DNA of 54,436 nucleotides from an uncultured Alphaproteobacteria bacterium (GTDB lineage Bacteria; Pseudomonadota; Alphaproteobacteria; Rhodobacterales; Rhodobacteraceae), in NCBI GenBank assembly GCA_913031285.1, contig CAJWEI010000016.1, positions 1-54,436 of the forward strand, read 5' to 3'. The position numbers and the translations under genes are program-made. A model generated the notes under the pieces. That model was not told the DNA's origin. It saw only the letters and a program-made list of their open reading frames with translations, and did not search any database. Shown here one piece after another: positions 1-7,726 of the stretch. Numbering within the stretch: position 1 is the stretch's first letter; each line of letters begins with the position of its first letter.

Positions 1-723
1 CTAGTTTTGATGCCGTTTTCTCACAGAATGCCTTGCCATGATGTTGTGCTTCTAAAATAGTATCATGTTCTGCATATATCACATGCATCTCTGTTTTTAT
101 ATGACCTAATCTTGTCATTAATTCACCTTGAACGGGTTTAGAAGAAATCAAATCTTCGCACGTTTTTTGGAAATGCCTAGGTATGCGACCAAGCAATGCA
201 GCACGTTTGATGCAGAAGTCAGTCAGTACAGGTTCTGATTCGAAAAGTTCCCCCAGAACCTTAAGTCGCTTCGTCAACACAAATGGCTGGGAAAGAACTT
301 CAGCAACAAACTTTCTACCCACAGCAGCACTAAATGCTAAATCCCGAAACACTTCGGGTATTTGATCGACTACCATAGAAGCAGCTTGAGAAGCGAGACC
401 TGCACAATCAATGCTTTTTCTCATTGATTAACGAGATCCTAATCTATCGATGCAAACAACACGATAATTTCTGGACAGCTCAGCTACCATATAATTGAAG
501 TCGTGGAGATTGCCTCCAAAACCATGAATCAGTAAAATGGTGTCGCCTTCACCACTTTCATTCCAGTGGATATTTCCACCATTAACAGAAGTAAACTTTC
601 CGTGCAGCGGTAGCATATCTTCTGTAAAAGCGCTTAAGGCTGCGTAGCCATAAAACATAACGCCAAGAATACTAAAATTAGTGGAAGTATAATTGAAACT
701 ATCCTGATAACAATGTGTCTCAA
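1..723 (-). pseudogene. Broken alpha/beta-hydrolase gene, 3' end outside window
   Basis: Three pieces of one alpha/beta-hydrolase gene are visible on the minus strand. A hydrophobic N-terminal segment (reading LRHIVIRIVSIILPLILVFL from about 723) runs into a stop in its own frame. A second frame, from 658, encodes the hydrolase core start with the oxyanion-loop motif LLIHGFGG and VVCIDRLGS, then hits TAA at 430..428. The frame continues without another stop from 427 to the window edge with cap/C-terminal-like sequence ending near HVIYAEHDTI. The nucleophile-elbow region (GxSxG) that should lie between the second and third parts is missing, so there is an internal deletion as well as a frameshift and a stop. 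The hydrophobic start suggests the parent protein was membrane anchored. The assignment to the fold is firm, the substrate unknown. Confidence 0.75.
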
Positions 724-1107
724 TGCAGCCTATTTGGAAATATACACATTCTGAACACGGACGTTCAAAACCCTGTTAAAAAAGTTAATCACTTTGCCAC
801 TATCTTTACATTCAGAAATGCAAATAAGTCTATGCTCAAGAATCGGAAACTACTAACTACAATACCCACCACTAAAGAAATAAAAATACCGTGCCTAAGC
901 TTGGCCAGTAGTATCTAAATTGGCTGGGAAAATATGAGCGAAATTAAATACAACTATTTGCTGTGCGCATTACAGTTGGGAGAGCTGGTCCAACAGAAAG
1001 TATTGCAAGTTAGGTTCACTGAGGCGGATCAATTATATGTGTAATTAGCCGCAATAATTACCACACTAAGCCATTAGGGTAGCTGCTTTATGTGGTAATT
1101 GGGACAA
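724..1107. other. Intergenic region, no gene supported
   Basis: No convincing gene is seen between the broken hydrolase and the tRNA. On the minus strand a short open stretch (about 910 to 790) reads as hydrophobic sequence resembling a membrane segment, but it has no clear start or ribosome binding site. A 67-codon open frame on the plus strand (715-918) has no recognisable motif. The region may hold further gene remnants. Confidence 0.4.
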
Positions 1108-1184
1108 TGGTGACCCCGATTGGATTCGAACCAATAACCTGCCCCTTAGGAGGGGGCTGCTCTATCCAGTTGAGCCACGGAGCC
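1108..1184 (-). tRNA. tRNA-Arg (anticodon CCU)
   Basis: Reading the minus strand, a 7-bp acceptor stem (GGCTCCG with CGGGGTC, including G-U pairs), a D arm, an anticodon stem GCCCC/GGGGC with loop CTCCTAA, and a T arm with GGTTCGAATCC form a complete cloverleaf. The anticodon is CCT (CCU in RNA), which decodes AGG. The discriminator base is A and the terminal CCA is encoded (1110..1108). No intron or insertion is present. Confidence 0.97.
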
Positions 1185-1323
1185 ATGCAATTCTTAAGCC
1201 ATCAATTTAAGAAAAAAGCAACTGGCTAGACGGATCAAATTTGTAATTACGATACTCATCCCAAAATTGATAAGACGTACAGTACCAAGATGATTTTCAA
1301 CAATTAAGAAACTATATATTCTT

Positions 1324-1371
1324 TAAGATTAAAATCTTACATGTGTCAATATTGAGTTGAAATTCAATATT
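1324..1371. promoter_or_regulatory. Two inverted repeats upstream of the LacI-type gene
   Basis: Two palindromes lie 80-125 bases before the regulator start. The first, 1324-1339, is TAAGATT-aa-AATCTTA. The second, 1348-1371, has arms AATATTGA and TCAATATT around an 8-base spacer. LacI-family proteins bind palindromes and often control their own genes, so these are candidate operators. That role is inferred from position only. Confidence 0.3.
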
Positions 1372-1447
1372 TAAGTACCAGTCAAACTTGAATAACAGGC
1401 AGAAATCTGAATACTAATGAAAGAGACTCACTTATGGAAAACTATGA

Positions 1448-2476
1448 ATGACTCAAGTGCCGCGCCGCCCCTTGACTTTGAGAGACGTTTCAGAAGCATC
1501 CGGTGTGTCGGAGATGACAGTTAGCCGCGTTTTAAGGGCGCGTGGCGATGTCTCGCAAGCAACGCGTGAAAAAGTATTAGTTGCCGCCAAAGAGCTTGGA
1601 TATGTCCCAAATAAAATCGCAGGTGCTTTGGCCAGTCAACAAGTGAATTTAGTCGCAGTCATTATTCCATCTATGTCCAATATGGTATTCCCAGAAGTAA
1701 TGATGGGGATCAACGATATTCTTGAAGAGACCGATTTGCAGCCCGTCGTTGGGATTACAAATTATCTGCCAGACAAGGAAGAAAAAGTTCTGTTTCAAAT
1801 GTTGTCCTGGCGCCCGTCTGGAGTTATCATCGCTGGACTTGAGCATTCAGATACGTCGCGCAGAATGCTGGAGGCATCAGGTATCCCAGTGGTTGAAATT
1901 ATGGACATTGATGGCACGCCAATTGATTGTGCTGTGGGAATTTCGCATCGTCGAGCTGGGCGCAAAATGGGCGAAGAAATAATTCAGTCGGGCTACAAAA
2001 ATATCGGCTTTTTGGGAACAAAAATGCCGCTGGATCACCGAGCGCGCAAACGCTTTGAAGGATTTACAGAAAGTCTTGCTAAAGCGGGCATAGAAATAAG
2101 TGACCAAGAATTTTATTCTGGAGGCTCGGCACTTGTAAAAGGCCGCGATATGACCCGAGATATGCTAGAGCGATCTCCTGATCTGGATTTTCTATATTAT
2201 TCCAATGACATGATTAGTGCTGGAGGCCTTCTGTATTTGTTGGAACATGGGATAAACATTCCAGATAAAATTGGGCTGGCCGGGTTTAACGGCGTAGAGC
2301 TACTCCAAGGCCTTCCGGTTGAACTGGCCACGATGGATGCCTGTCGTAAAGAAGTGGGCCAAGCCGCTGCAAGAATTATATGCGATAAACTCGACGGCTC
2401 GTTCTTAGAAAGAGATCAGATTTTAGAGCTTACTCCGACTCTCAGTAGGGGCGCAACATTGCGCAAAAAAGGCTAA
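1448..2476 (+). CDS. LacI-family transcriptional regulator
   Basis: A 342-residue DNA-binding regulator of usual LacI length. Residues 9-30 (LTLRDVSEASGVSEMTVSRV) are the N-terminal helix-turn-helix, followed by the hinge helix region near residue 60 (ALAS). From about residue 67 onward it is a periplasmic-binding-protein-like sensor domain, with the family-typical NDMISAGGLLYLLEHG segment near residue 255. Proteins of this subgroup in Rhodobacterales resemble the gluconate regulator GntR, but no sugar-use gene lies beside it, so its ligand is not known. It stands alone, between the tRNA and a DUF465 gene on the other strand. ATG is at 1448; two palindromes upstream may be autoregulatory sites. 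Confidence 0.9.
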   Translation: MTQVPRRPLTLRDVSEASGVSEMTVSRVLRARGDVSQATREKVLVAAKELGYVPNKIAGALASQQVNLVAVIIPSMSNMVFPEVMMGINDILEETDLQPVVGITNYLPDKEEKVLFQMLSWRPSGVIIAGLEHSDTSRRMLEASGIPVVEIMDIDGTPIDCAVGISHRRAGRKMGEEIIQSGYKNIGFLGTKMPLDHRARKRFEGFTESLAKAGIEISDQEFYSGGSALVKGRDMTRDMLERSPDLDFLYYSNDMISAGGLLYLLEHGINIPDKIGLAGFNGVELLQGLPVELATMDACRKEVGQAAARIICDKLDGSFLERDQILELTPTLSRGATLRKKG

Positions 2477-2567
2477 ACTAAGGAATCTCTCCGTTAGGCT
2501 TTGTTATGTAAAACTGAAACAAATTTTGCTAATAGGCAAAAACTTATTTTTATCTGTATCAAAATAA

Positions 2568-2603
2568 ATTTGAAGATTTAAGGGGGCTCTTAAATCTTCA
2601 AAT
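2568..2603 (+). terminator. Perfect 15-bp hairpin after the LacI-type gene
   Basis: Arms ATTTGAAGATTTAAG and CTTAAATCTTCAAAT pair perfectly around a six-base G-rich loop (2583-2588). It sits about 90 bases after the regulator stop and 160 bases beyond the end of the convergent DUF465 gene. No long T-run follows on either strand, so it may be a weak or bidirectional terminator, or an RNA-stabilising hairpin. Confidence 0.45.
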
Positions 2604-2765
2604 ATCATTAATTCAATTTAGAATTAACGCGCAGAGCCTTAAGATAAATACTGAACTGATACTCAAAAACAGCAAAATTAAACTCGTTTGATGGAGCACC
2701 AACAGTTTATTCAGCATCAATAAAAATTCTAACTTGACCAAAAAAATCTGAACTCAGGTAATTAA

Positions 2766-2930
2766 CTAAGGTGATAATCGTGAAATTTCCTCTTTTAATC
2801 TTAGTTTTTGTTTTTTCATCGCCACCACCGCAAAATCGTCCAAGCGAGGGGATTTTTGTGCTTTTTCCACTTTTAAGGAAAGTTCATCATGTTTCTTTTG
2901 TAACTCATTAATGTGCGAAATCACGCTCAT
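2766..2930 (-). CDS. DUF465 (YdcH-family) small protein
   Basis: A 54-residue, charged, helical protein starting MSVISHINELQKKHDELSLK. The pattern of a short helix-loop-helix with alternating charged residues, and the LDDFAVVAMKKQKLRLKEEI segment at the C-terminus, matches the DUF465/YdcH family, whose role is not established. The start at 2930 is chosen over an upstream in-frame ATG at 2984 because a strong Shine-Dalgarno sequence, GGAGGAATAT, lies immediately before it. It is preceded by the tRNA methyltransferase gene on the same strand, 95 bases away. Confidence 0.8.
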   Translation of the reverse strand: MSVISHINELQKKHDELSLKVEKAQKSPRLDDFAVVAMKKQKLRLKEEISRLSP

Positions 2931-3024
2931 ATATTCCTCCATTTGCCTGTACCCTAACGCAACACAGAAAAGGCGGTCTGTCACGCTGCACCTGCATCAT
3001 TTATGAAAATAGGTGAAAACTTGC

Positions 3025-3795
3025 CTAATTTTGCGAATAACAAATATCTTTAATAAGAGCCTGACCATTCCACAAAACAGAAATAAGTTGCGAAGTATAG
3101 TCAGACTTACCCTTTTGATGGCTTTTGCCCTCATGCATGATAATTTCTGGTAAGAGTTTGAAACCTGATCTCCCCGATTTTCGAGCAGTGAGTATCATCA
3201 ACTCACTTGGCCTTTGCGATCGTGAGACCAAAGGGGTCACCTCGATACTCCCAACACTAGAAGGCAAGGCTTGTAGTAGATCTGGCAAACGGTCGGTTCG
3301 GAAGATGAAATAGATAAAACCCTTTGGCTTGACCCGTCGTCCAGCTGCTTGAGTCCAAACAGCCAACGGCGTTTGTTCTCCTCTAGACCTTTCTTTTGCG
3401 ATACTCAGAGCCACATTACCATGACGGCGATCAAAATAGGGTGGATTTGCCATGACATGATCAAACTGCAAATTACGCAACTCAGTAGGTATGTCACCGA
3501 TATCACCGTCTATAACCTCCATAGGAAGCTCGTTTTCTTGCGCATTATCTCGGGCTAGTTGAGCAATTTGAGGAATAATTTCTAGCCCGACAACCCTTAA
3601 TCCCTTAACCCGCTGTGCCAGACATAATGATGCAACTCCAACGCCACATCCGAGTTCAAGTACGCGCTCTCCAGAACGCGCCCGAATTGAGGCCGCCAAA
3701 ATAACAGGATCAATGCCTGCACGATATCCCCTTTTGGGCTGACTAATAATCAACTGCCCTCCCAAAAACTCATCTCTTGTAATCTCAATGTCCAT
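3025..3795 (-). CDS. tRNA1(Val) (adenine37-N6)-methyltransferase-like protein (COG4123)
   Basis: A 256-residue class I SAM-dependent methyltransferase. SAM-binding motif I, VLELGCGVG, lies at residues 45-53, an acidic residue ending strand 2 at about 72, and the catalytic NPPY of N6-adenine methyltransferases at 117-120. Length and layout fit the TrmN6/YfiC group, which methylates A37 of tRNA; other N6-adenine or glutamine methyltransferases share NPPY, so the substrate is inferred. It starts four bases after the stop of the DUF2007 gene and is probably co-transcribed with it. Confidence 0.82.
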   Translation of the reverse strand: MDIEITRDEFLGGQLIISQPKRGYRAGIDPVILAASIRARSGERVLELGCGVGVASLCLAQRVKGLRVVGLEIIPQIAQLARDNAQENELPMEVIDGDIGDIPTELRNLQFDHVMANPPYFDRRHGNVALSIAKERSRGEQTPLAVWTQAAGRRVKPKGFIYFIFRTDRLPDLLQALPSSVGSIEVTPLVSRSQRPSELMILTARKSGRSGFKLLPEIIMHEGKSHQKGKSDYTSQLISVLWNGQALIKDICYSQN

Positions 3796-3799
3796 CTTC

Positions 3800-4012
3800 T
3801 TAGGCCAAAGCGATATTATGATAGAGCATGAGGCTTTGCGCTACAGACAGATCTGCTTCACGCACCATAAGTCGGCGTGGCAATATGCCTATAGAACCCT
3901 CAAGAATGCTTGTATTTACGTCTAATTCAAACAGGTCTATACCGGACCCGTTGAGAATAGCGTTCGCATAGGCGATAACAGTAATATCGTTGGTTCGCAG
4001 TAGTTCTTTCAT
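3800..4012 (-). CDS. DUF2007-family small protein
   Basis: A 70-residue protein reading MKELLRTNDITVIAYANAIL at the start. The pattern 'leucine-rich start, T-N-D, two strands, then a G-containing E-L-D strand' is that of DUF2007 (putative signal-transducing domain related to GlnB-like folds); function is unknown. Position 4012 is preferred as start because homologous proteins begin with this MKEL-type sequence, although an in-frame ATG exists at 4042. It is immediately followed by the tRNA methyltransferase, and is divergent from the prenyl synthase gene, so the roughly 56 bases between 4012 and 4069 must hold both promoters. Confidence 0.75.
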   Translation of the reverse strand: MKELLRTNDITVIAYANAILNGSGIDLFELDVNTSILEGSIGILPRRLMVREADLSVAQSLMLYHNIALA

Positions 4013-4068
4013 AGAGAGAACTTTAGTCAAATACATACGCAAAGTCGAGCAAAGGAATTGGAGACCGA

Positions 4069-5067
4069 GTGTTAAGAAAACTTACGAAAAAACCTCACGA
4101 CCATCTGGCTAAAATCCTGGCGCCTGAAATGCTCCTTGTGGATCAGCTTATCCGCGAGCGAATGGTGTCGCAAAATGCACCACGCATTCCGGACGTCACA
4201 GCCCATCTAGTCAATGCAGGTGGCAAGAAACTTCGTCCGTTGCTGACTTTGGCTACTGCTAAAATGTGCGGATACGAAGGCCCCTTTCATATACATCTTG
4301 CGGCCACAGTCGAATTTATTCACACTGCAACTTTGCTACATGACGATGTGGTGGACGAAAGCGCGCGGCGACGTGGCAGACCGACGGCCAATCGATTGTG
4401 GGATAACAAATCGTCTATTCTAGTCGGTGATTATCTGTTTGCCCGTGCATTTCAATTAATGGTCGATACAAAATCGCTGCGCGTTTTAGATATTTTGTCC
4501 AACGCTTCCGCAACAATCGCTGAAGGAGAAGTACTGCAACTAACTGCGGCACAAGATACCAATACGACAGAAGATATATACTTACAGGTGGTTCGGGGCA
4601 AGACGGCGGCACTTTTCTCAGCTGCAGCAGAAGTTGGTGGGGTAATAGCGAAAGCTCCTCAAGAGCATATCAATGCATTGTTCGAATATGGAGACGCACT
4701 TGGCATCGCCTTTCAGATAGTCGACGACTTGCTCGATGTAATAGGTGATACTAATGAAACGGGTAAAAATATTGGTGACGATTTCCGAGAACGTAAGTTG
4801 ACATTACCCTTCATCAAAGCCATTACAAAAGCTGATGAAGAAGAGCATGCATTTTGGAAAAAGACTATAGAAAAAGGAAACCAAGAAGAGGGTGACCTGG
4901 AAACTGCCCTTGAGCTACTCCGTAAACATCGCGCTATAGATGGAACTCGCGAAGATGCTTTAGAGTGGTCAAAAAAAGCGCAAGATGCCATTAGCAGACT
5001 TCCCCAGAATGAAATACGCGATCTTCTGGATGGTCTTCCCGCCTTTGTCGTTGACCGCGTTAATTAA
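4069..5067 (+). CDS. Trans-polyprenyl diphosphate synthase (ubiquinone side chain)
   Basis: A 332-residue long-chain prenyl diphosphate synthase that elongates an allylic diphosphate with isopentenyl diphosphate. The first aspartate-rich motif is D92-D93-x-x-D96 (LLHDDVVDESARRRG) and the second D219-D220-x-x-D223 (VDDLLD), followed by the K-T/N-x-G-D-D region near 233-238. Small residues before the first motif and the length suggest a long product such as the C50 chain of ubiquinone-10 usual in Alphaproteobacteria; the exact chain length cannot be read. Start is GTG at 4069 with GGAG 8-9 bases upstream. Its end overlaps the convergent ispE gene by 8 bases, so the two isoprenoid genes lie tail to tail. 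Confidence 0.9.
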   Translation: MLRKLTKKPHDHLAKILAPEMLLVDQLIRERMVSQNAPRIPDVTAHLVNAGGKKLRPLLTLATAKMCGYEGPFHIHLAATVEFIHTATLLHDDVVDESARRRGRPTANRLWDNKSSILVGDYLFARAFQLMVDTKSLRVLDILSNASATIAEGEVLQLTAAQDTNTTEDIYLQVVRGKTAALFSAAAEVGGVIAKAPQEHINALFEYGDALGIAFQIVDDLLDVIGDTNETGKNIGDDFRERKLTLPFIKAITKADEEEHAFWKKTIEKGNQEEGDLETALELLRKHRAIDGTREDALEWSKKAQDAISRLPQNEIRDLLDGLPAFVVDRVN

Positions 5068-5908
5068 AATCAGGAAAGTAGGTTACTGCATCCTTAACCC
5101 ACCAACTTGGGTGAGCCCGCTGTAAATACTCGGTGGCCGCCTTGGCACTTTGTCTGTCGTGCATAATGGCAAAACACGTAGCACCAGAGCCAGACATCCT
5201 GACAAGCCTTGCCTCCGGAAGAGCATTTAACGCTTCCAAAACATCTAGAATGACCGGAGCGAGACTGATTGCTGGTAACTCAAGATCATTCCTCTGAGCA
5301 TTCAACCAAAGCAACCACGCATCAAGATCAGATGGATTAGGCATATCTTTTTCAATCGCAGAATTCGATTTCTTCTCCAGAGCCGTAAAGACACAGGGCG
5401 TTGAAACTTCGGCTCTTGGGTTAATCAAAACAAAGGTAAGCTCGGGTGGGACTCCCCAATAATCTAGTTTTTCACCAACACCCCGCATGCGCGTCAATTG
5501 TGCCGACATGCAGACAGGAATGTCCGACCCCAAGCTGGCAAGAGACTGCAAATCAGGCTGAGGTAACTGCCAAAGTGCGCAAAGCGCTCGTACTGTAGCA
5601 GCAGCATCACTCGATCCACCGCCTATTCCAGCAGCCGGTGGCAGGTTTTTTTCAAGCTGTATCGCAGCACCTTTGTCTTTCGACATCAAAGATGCCGCTT
5701 TTAAAACAAGATTTTCAGGCCCAGGCGGAATATCTTTACCAAAAGGTCCAGATATCGAAAGGGTCAAGCGGTCTTGTGGATCAGCCCATATTTTATCTCC
5801 AACATCAACTTGCATGACGAGAGAATCTAACAAATGATAGCCATCTTCCCGAAGTCCTGTCACATGCAGGCAGAGGTTCAGCTTTGCAGGCGCAAACGCA
5901 CTAGTCAT
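5060..5908 (-). CDS. ispE: 4-diphosphocytidyl-2-C-methyl-D-erythritol kinase
   Basis: A 282-residue GHMP-family kinase that phosphorylates CDP-methylerythritol in the non-mevalonate isoprenoid pathway. The substrate lysine region APAKLNLCLHV is at residues 6-16, the ATP-binding glycine loop PPAAGIGGGSSDAA at 90-103, the probable catalytic aspartate is D129 (GSDIPV), and the third GHMP motif MSGSGATCF lies near 238-246. The start overlaps the stop of the TPR gene by 8 bases, indicating an operon. It makes the precursor used by the prenyl synthase encoded opposite. Confidence 0.95.
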   Translation of the reverse strand: MTSAFAPAKLNLCLHVTGLREDGYHLLDSLVMQVDVGDKIWADPQDRLTLSISGPFGKDIPPGPENLVLKAASLMSKDKGAAIQLEKNLPPAAGIGGGSSDAAATVRALCALWQLPQPDLQSLASLGSDIPVCMSAQLTRMRGVGEKLDYWGVPPELTFVLINPRAEVSTPCVFTALEKKSNSAIEKDMPNPSDLDAWLLWLNAQRNDLELPAISLAPVILDVLEALNALPEARLVRMSGSGATCFAIMHDRQSAKAATEYLQRAHPSWWVKDAVTYFPDFN

Positions 5909-7595
5909 AACTCTTTGAAAGCTCTAAAGGATTATTACCTTCTTCATTTAGAACGTCATCAAGCCCAATTAGAAGTTTTCTCCGAATGCGTATTGCGTCA
6001 ACTTCTTCCGGATCAAAAGAAAGCGCGCGGTTCCACTGAAACCGCGCTTCACGTTTTCGGCCCACAGCCCAATACCCATCACCCAGATGGTCGTTGATGA
6101 TTGGATCGATCGGCATAAGCTCAGCTGCTTTTTCAAGGTGAGGCACAGCCTCTACAAAACGGGACAACCGGAAAAGTACCCAGCCAAAGCTATCGACGAT
6201 GTAGCCACTTTCTGGTCGCAGAGATACCGCTATTTCTATAAGCTTTAGCGCTTCGTCTAGCTTGAGTTTCTTTTCCACCAACGAATAACCAAGATAATTT
6301 AAGACATAAGGTTGATTTGGTTGGATCTCCAAAGCGCGGCGGAAATCCTTTTCCGCATTTTCCCAATCGTCTAGTTGCTCATAGGCGATCCCACGAGAAT
6401 AATGTAGGGTCCAGTTAGACGCCTTTTGCCGATCCAAAACATCCAGAGCCGAACTATAAGAGCCGACCGCATCTTCCAACCGATCAAGTGATCGATAATC
6501 GTCACCTAGGGCTTGGTACGCAGTAGCCATATCAGGGACAATTTCAGTCAGTTTTTGAAGAACTTCAATCGCGCCTTCATAGTTTCCATTTTGGCTGAGA
6601 GCATCAGCACGTCCCAATTGCGCAGCGCCAAACAAGGCATCGTCTGAGTTTATCTTTGCAAAAGCACGCGTCGCAAGGTCAAATTGTTCCATCTTACTCA
6701 AGATTTCAGCGCTTAAAAGCGTTGCTTCAGCGCTTTCCCTTAACAAATACTCAGCCAATCTCGCATGAAGCAGAGTATAGTCATCGTTTTGCTCTGAACT
6801 CAAAATTTGAGCAACAGACAAAAATATCTCAGCAATGCCATCTCTTGGCTCGGCAATCAAAAGTGCTTGTGGAGTGCGCTTTGCTTTTAGGTCATTCTCA
6901 AGTCCAGCCATTTTAAGATTTGCTTTGTCCCCGAAACTTTTTATGAAAAGATCATTTGCTTTGTCAAATTCACTTTGCATCATCAAAGCTTGGATACGAA
7001 TCCGCATGCCCCGAATCGTGGTTTGTCCAGCAGACTCATGTAAGTCTGCCAATATATTTGAAGCAGATTGATAATCACCAATCACCAAATTTAACAGAGC
7101 CTTATGAAACATGCCAAAGCTAGCAAGACCGGTCTCCCGAGCCAATTCATCAAATTGATCAAACGCGGCGCCAGTTTTTCCAGCCCCTGCCATTGCCCAA
7201 CCCTTAATTAATCCGTCTACTAAAAAATGACCAGCATCCTTTTGAGCCTCTAATTGGGCAAGTACGGCGTCAAAGTCATTCGAATTTACTGCCTTGGCAA
7301 TACTTAAAAGACGGACCATCTGGCTACGCGCACCTCGTTTTACAAAAGTGTCGCTAATTTGTAAGGCGGCCTTCATATCGCCCATAGCAACTTTTGATGC
7401 AATCAAGCTTTCCATTGCGGAAAGATTTGAGGAGTCCAGCACAATAAGGCGAGCGTTATACCGTGCAGAGGTTTCAAAATCACCCATGTAATCGGCCTGT
7501 CTAGCAGCAAGATAAGGGCCAGCAACACTTTCTGCCAAAGCTGGCAAAACCCAAAATGTCGTAATGACTGCCATAATAGCAGGAAATTGTGTCAA
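5901..7595 (-). CDS. Tetratricopeptide-repeat protein, exported
   Basis: A 564-residue protein with a signal-like N-terminus (hydrophobic residues about 6-20 ending PALAES) and TPR-like helical repeats throughout. The clearest TPR units are at about 325-360 (ALSQNGNYEGAIEVLQKL), 360-395, 400-435 (AYEQLDDWENAEKDFRRALE), and two more up to residue 510. Such proteins are scaffolds, probably periplasmic here; the partner is unknown. In Rhodobacterales a TPR protein commonly precedes ispE, and here the stop overlaps the ispE start by 8 bases. Confidence 0.85.
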   Translation of the reverse strand: MTQFPAIMAVITTFWVLPALAESVAGPYLAARQADYMGDFETSARYNARLIVLDSSNLSAMESLIASKVAMGDMKAALQISDTFVKRGARSQMVRLLSIAKAVNSNDFDAVLAQLEAQKDAGHFLVDGLIKGWAMAGAGKTGAAFDQFDELARETGLASFGMFHKALLNLVIGDYQSASNILADLHESAGQTTIRGMRIRIQALMMQSEFDKANDLFIKSFGDKANLKMAGLENDLKAKRTPQALLIAEPRDGIAEIFLSVAQILSSEQNDDYTLLHARLAEYLLRESAEATLLSAEILSKMEQFDLATRAFAKINSDDALFGAAQLGRADALSQNGNYEGAIEVLQKLTEIVPDMATAYQALGDDYRSLDRLEDAVGSYSSALDVLDRQKASNWTLHYSRGIAYEQLDDWENAEKDFRRALEIQPNQPYVLNYLGYSLVEKKLKLDEALKLIEIAVSLRPESGYIVDSFGWVLFRLSRFVEAVPHLEKAAELMPIDPIINDHLGDGYWAVGRKREARFQWNRALSFDPEEVDAIRIRRKLLIGLDDVLNEEGNNPLELSKSYD

Positions 7596-7726
7596 CTCTT
7601 ATGCCTCTTTTATACGTTTATACATTTATTAGGATATGACCAAGTCCATTATAAATCAATGCCAACACCAAACTGAATCCAGAGTTCTTGTAAGAGAGTT
7701 ATTTTATGGAAAAAATTTTGGGGTAT

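Noticed and set aside
715-918. A 67-codon plus-strand frame before the tRNA
   Set aside because: No ribosome binding site and no motif, and it lies in a region with signs of decay; not supported as a gene.
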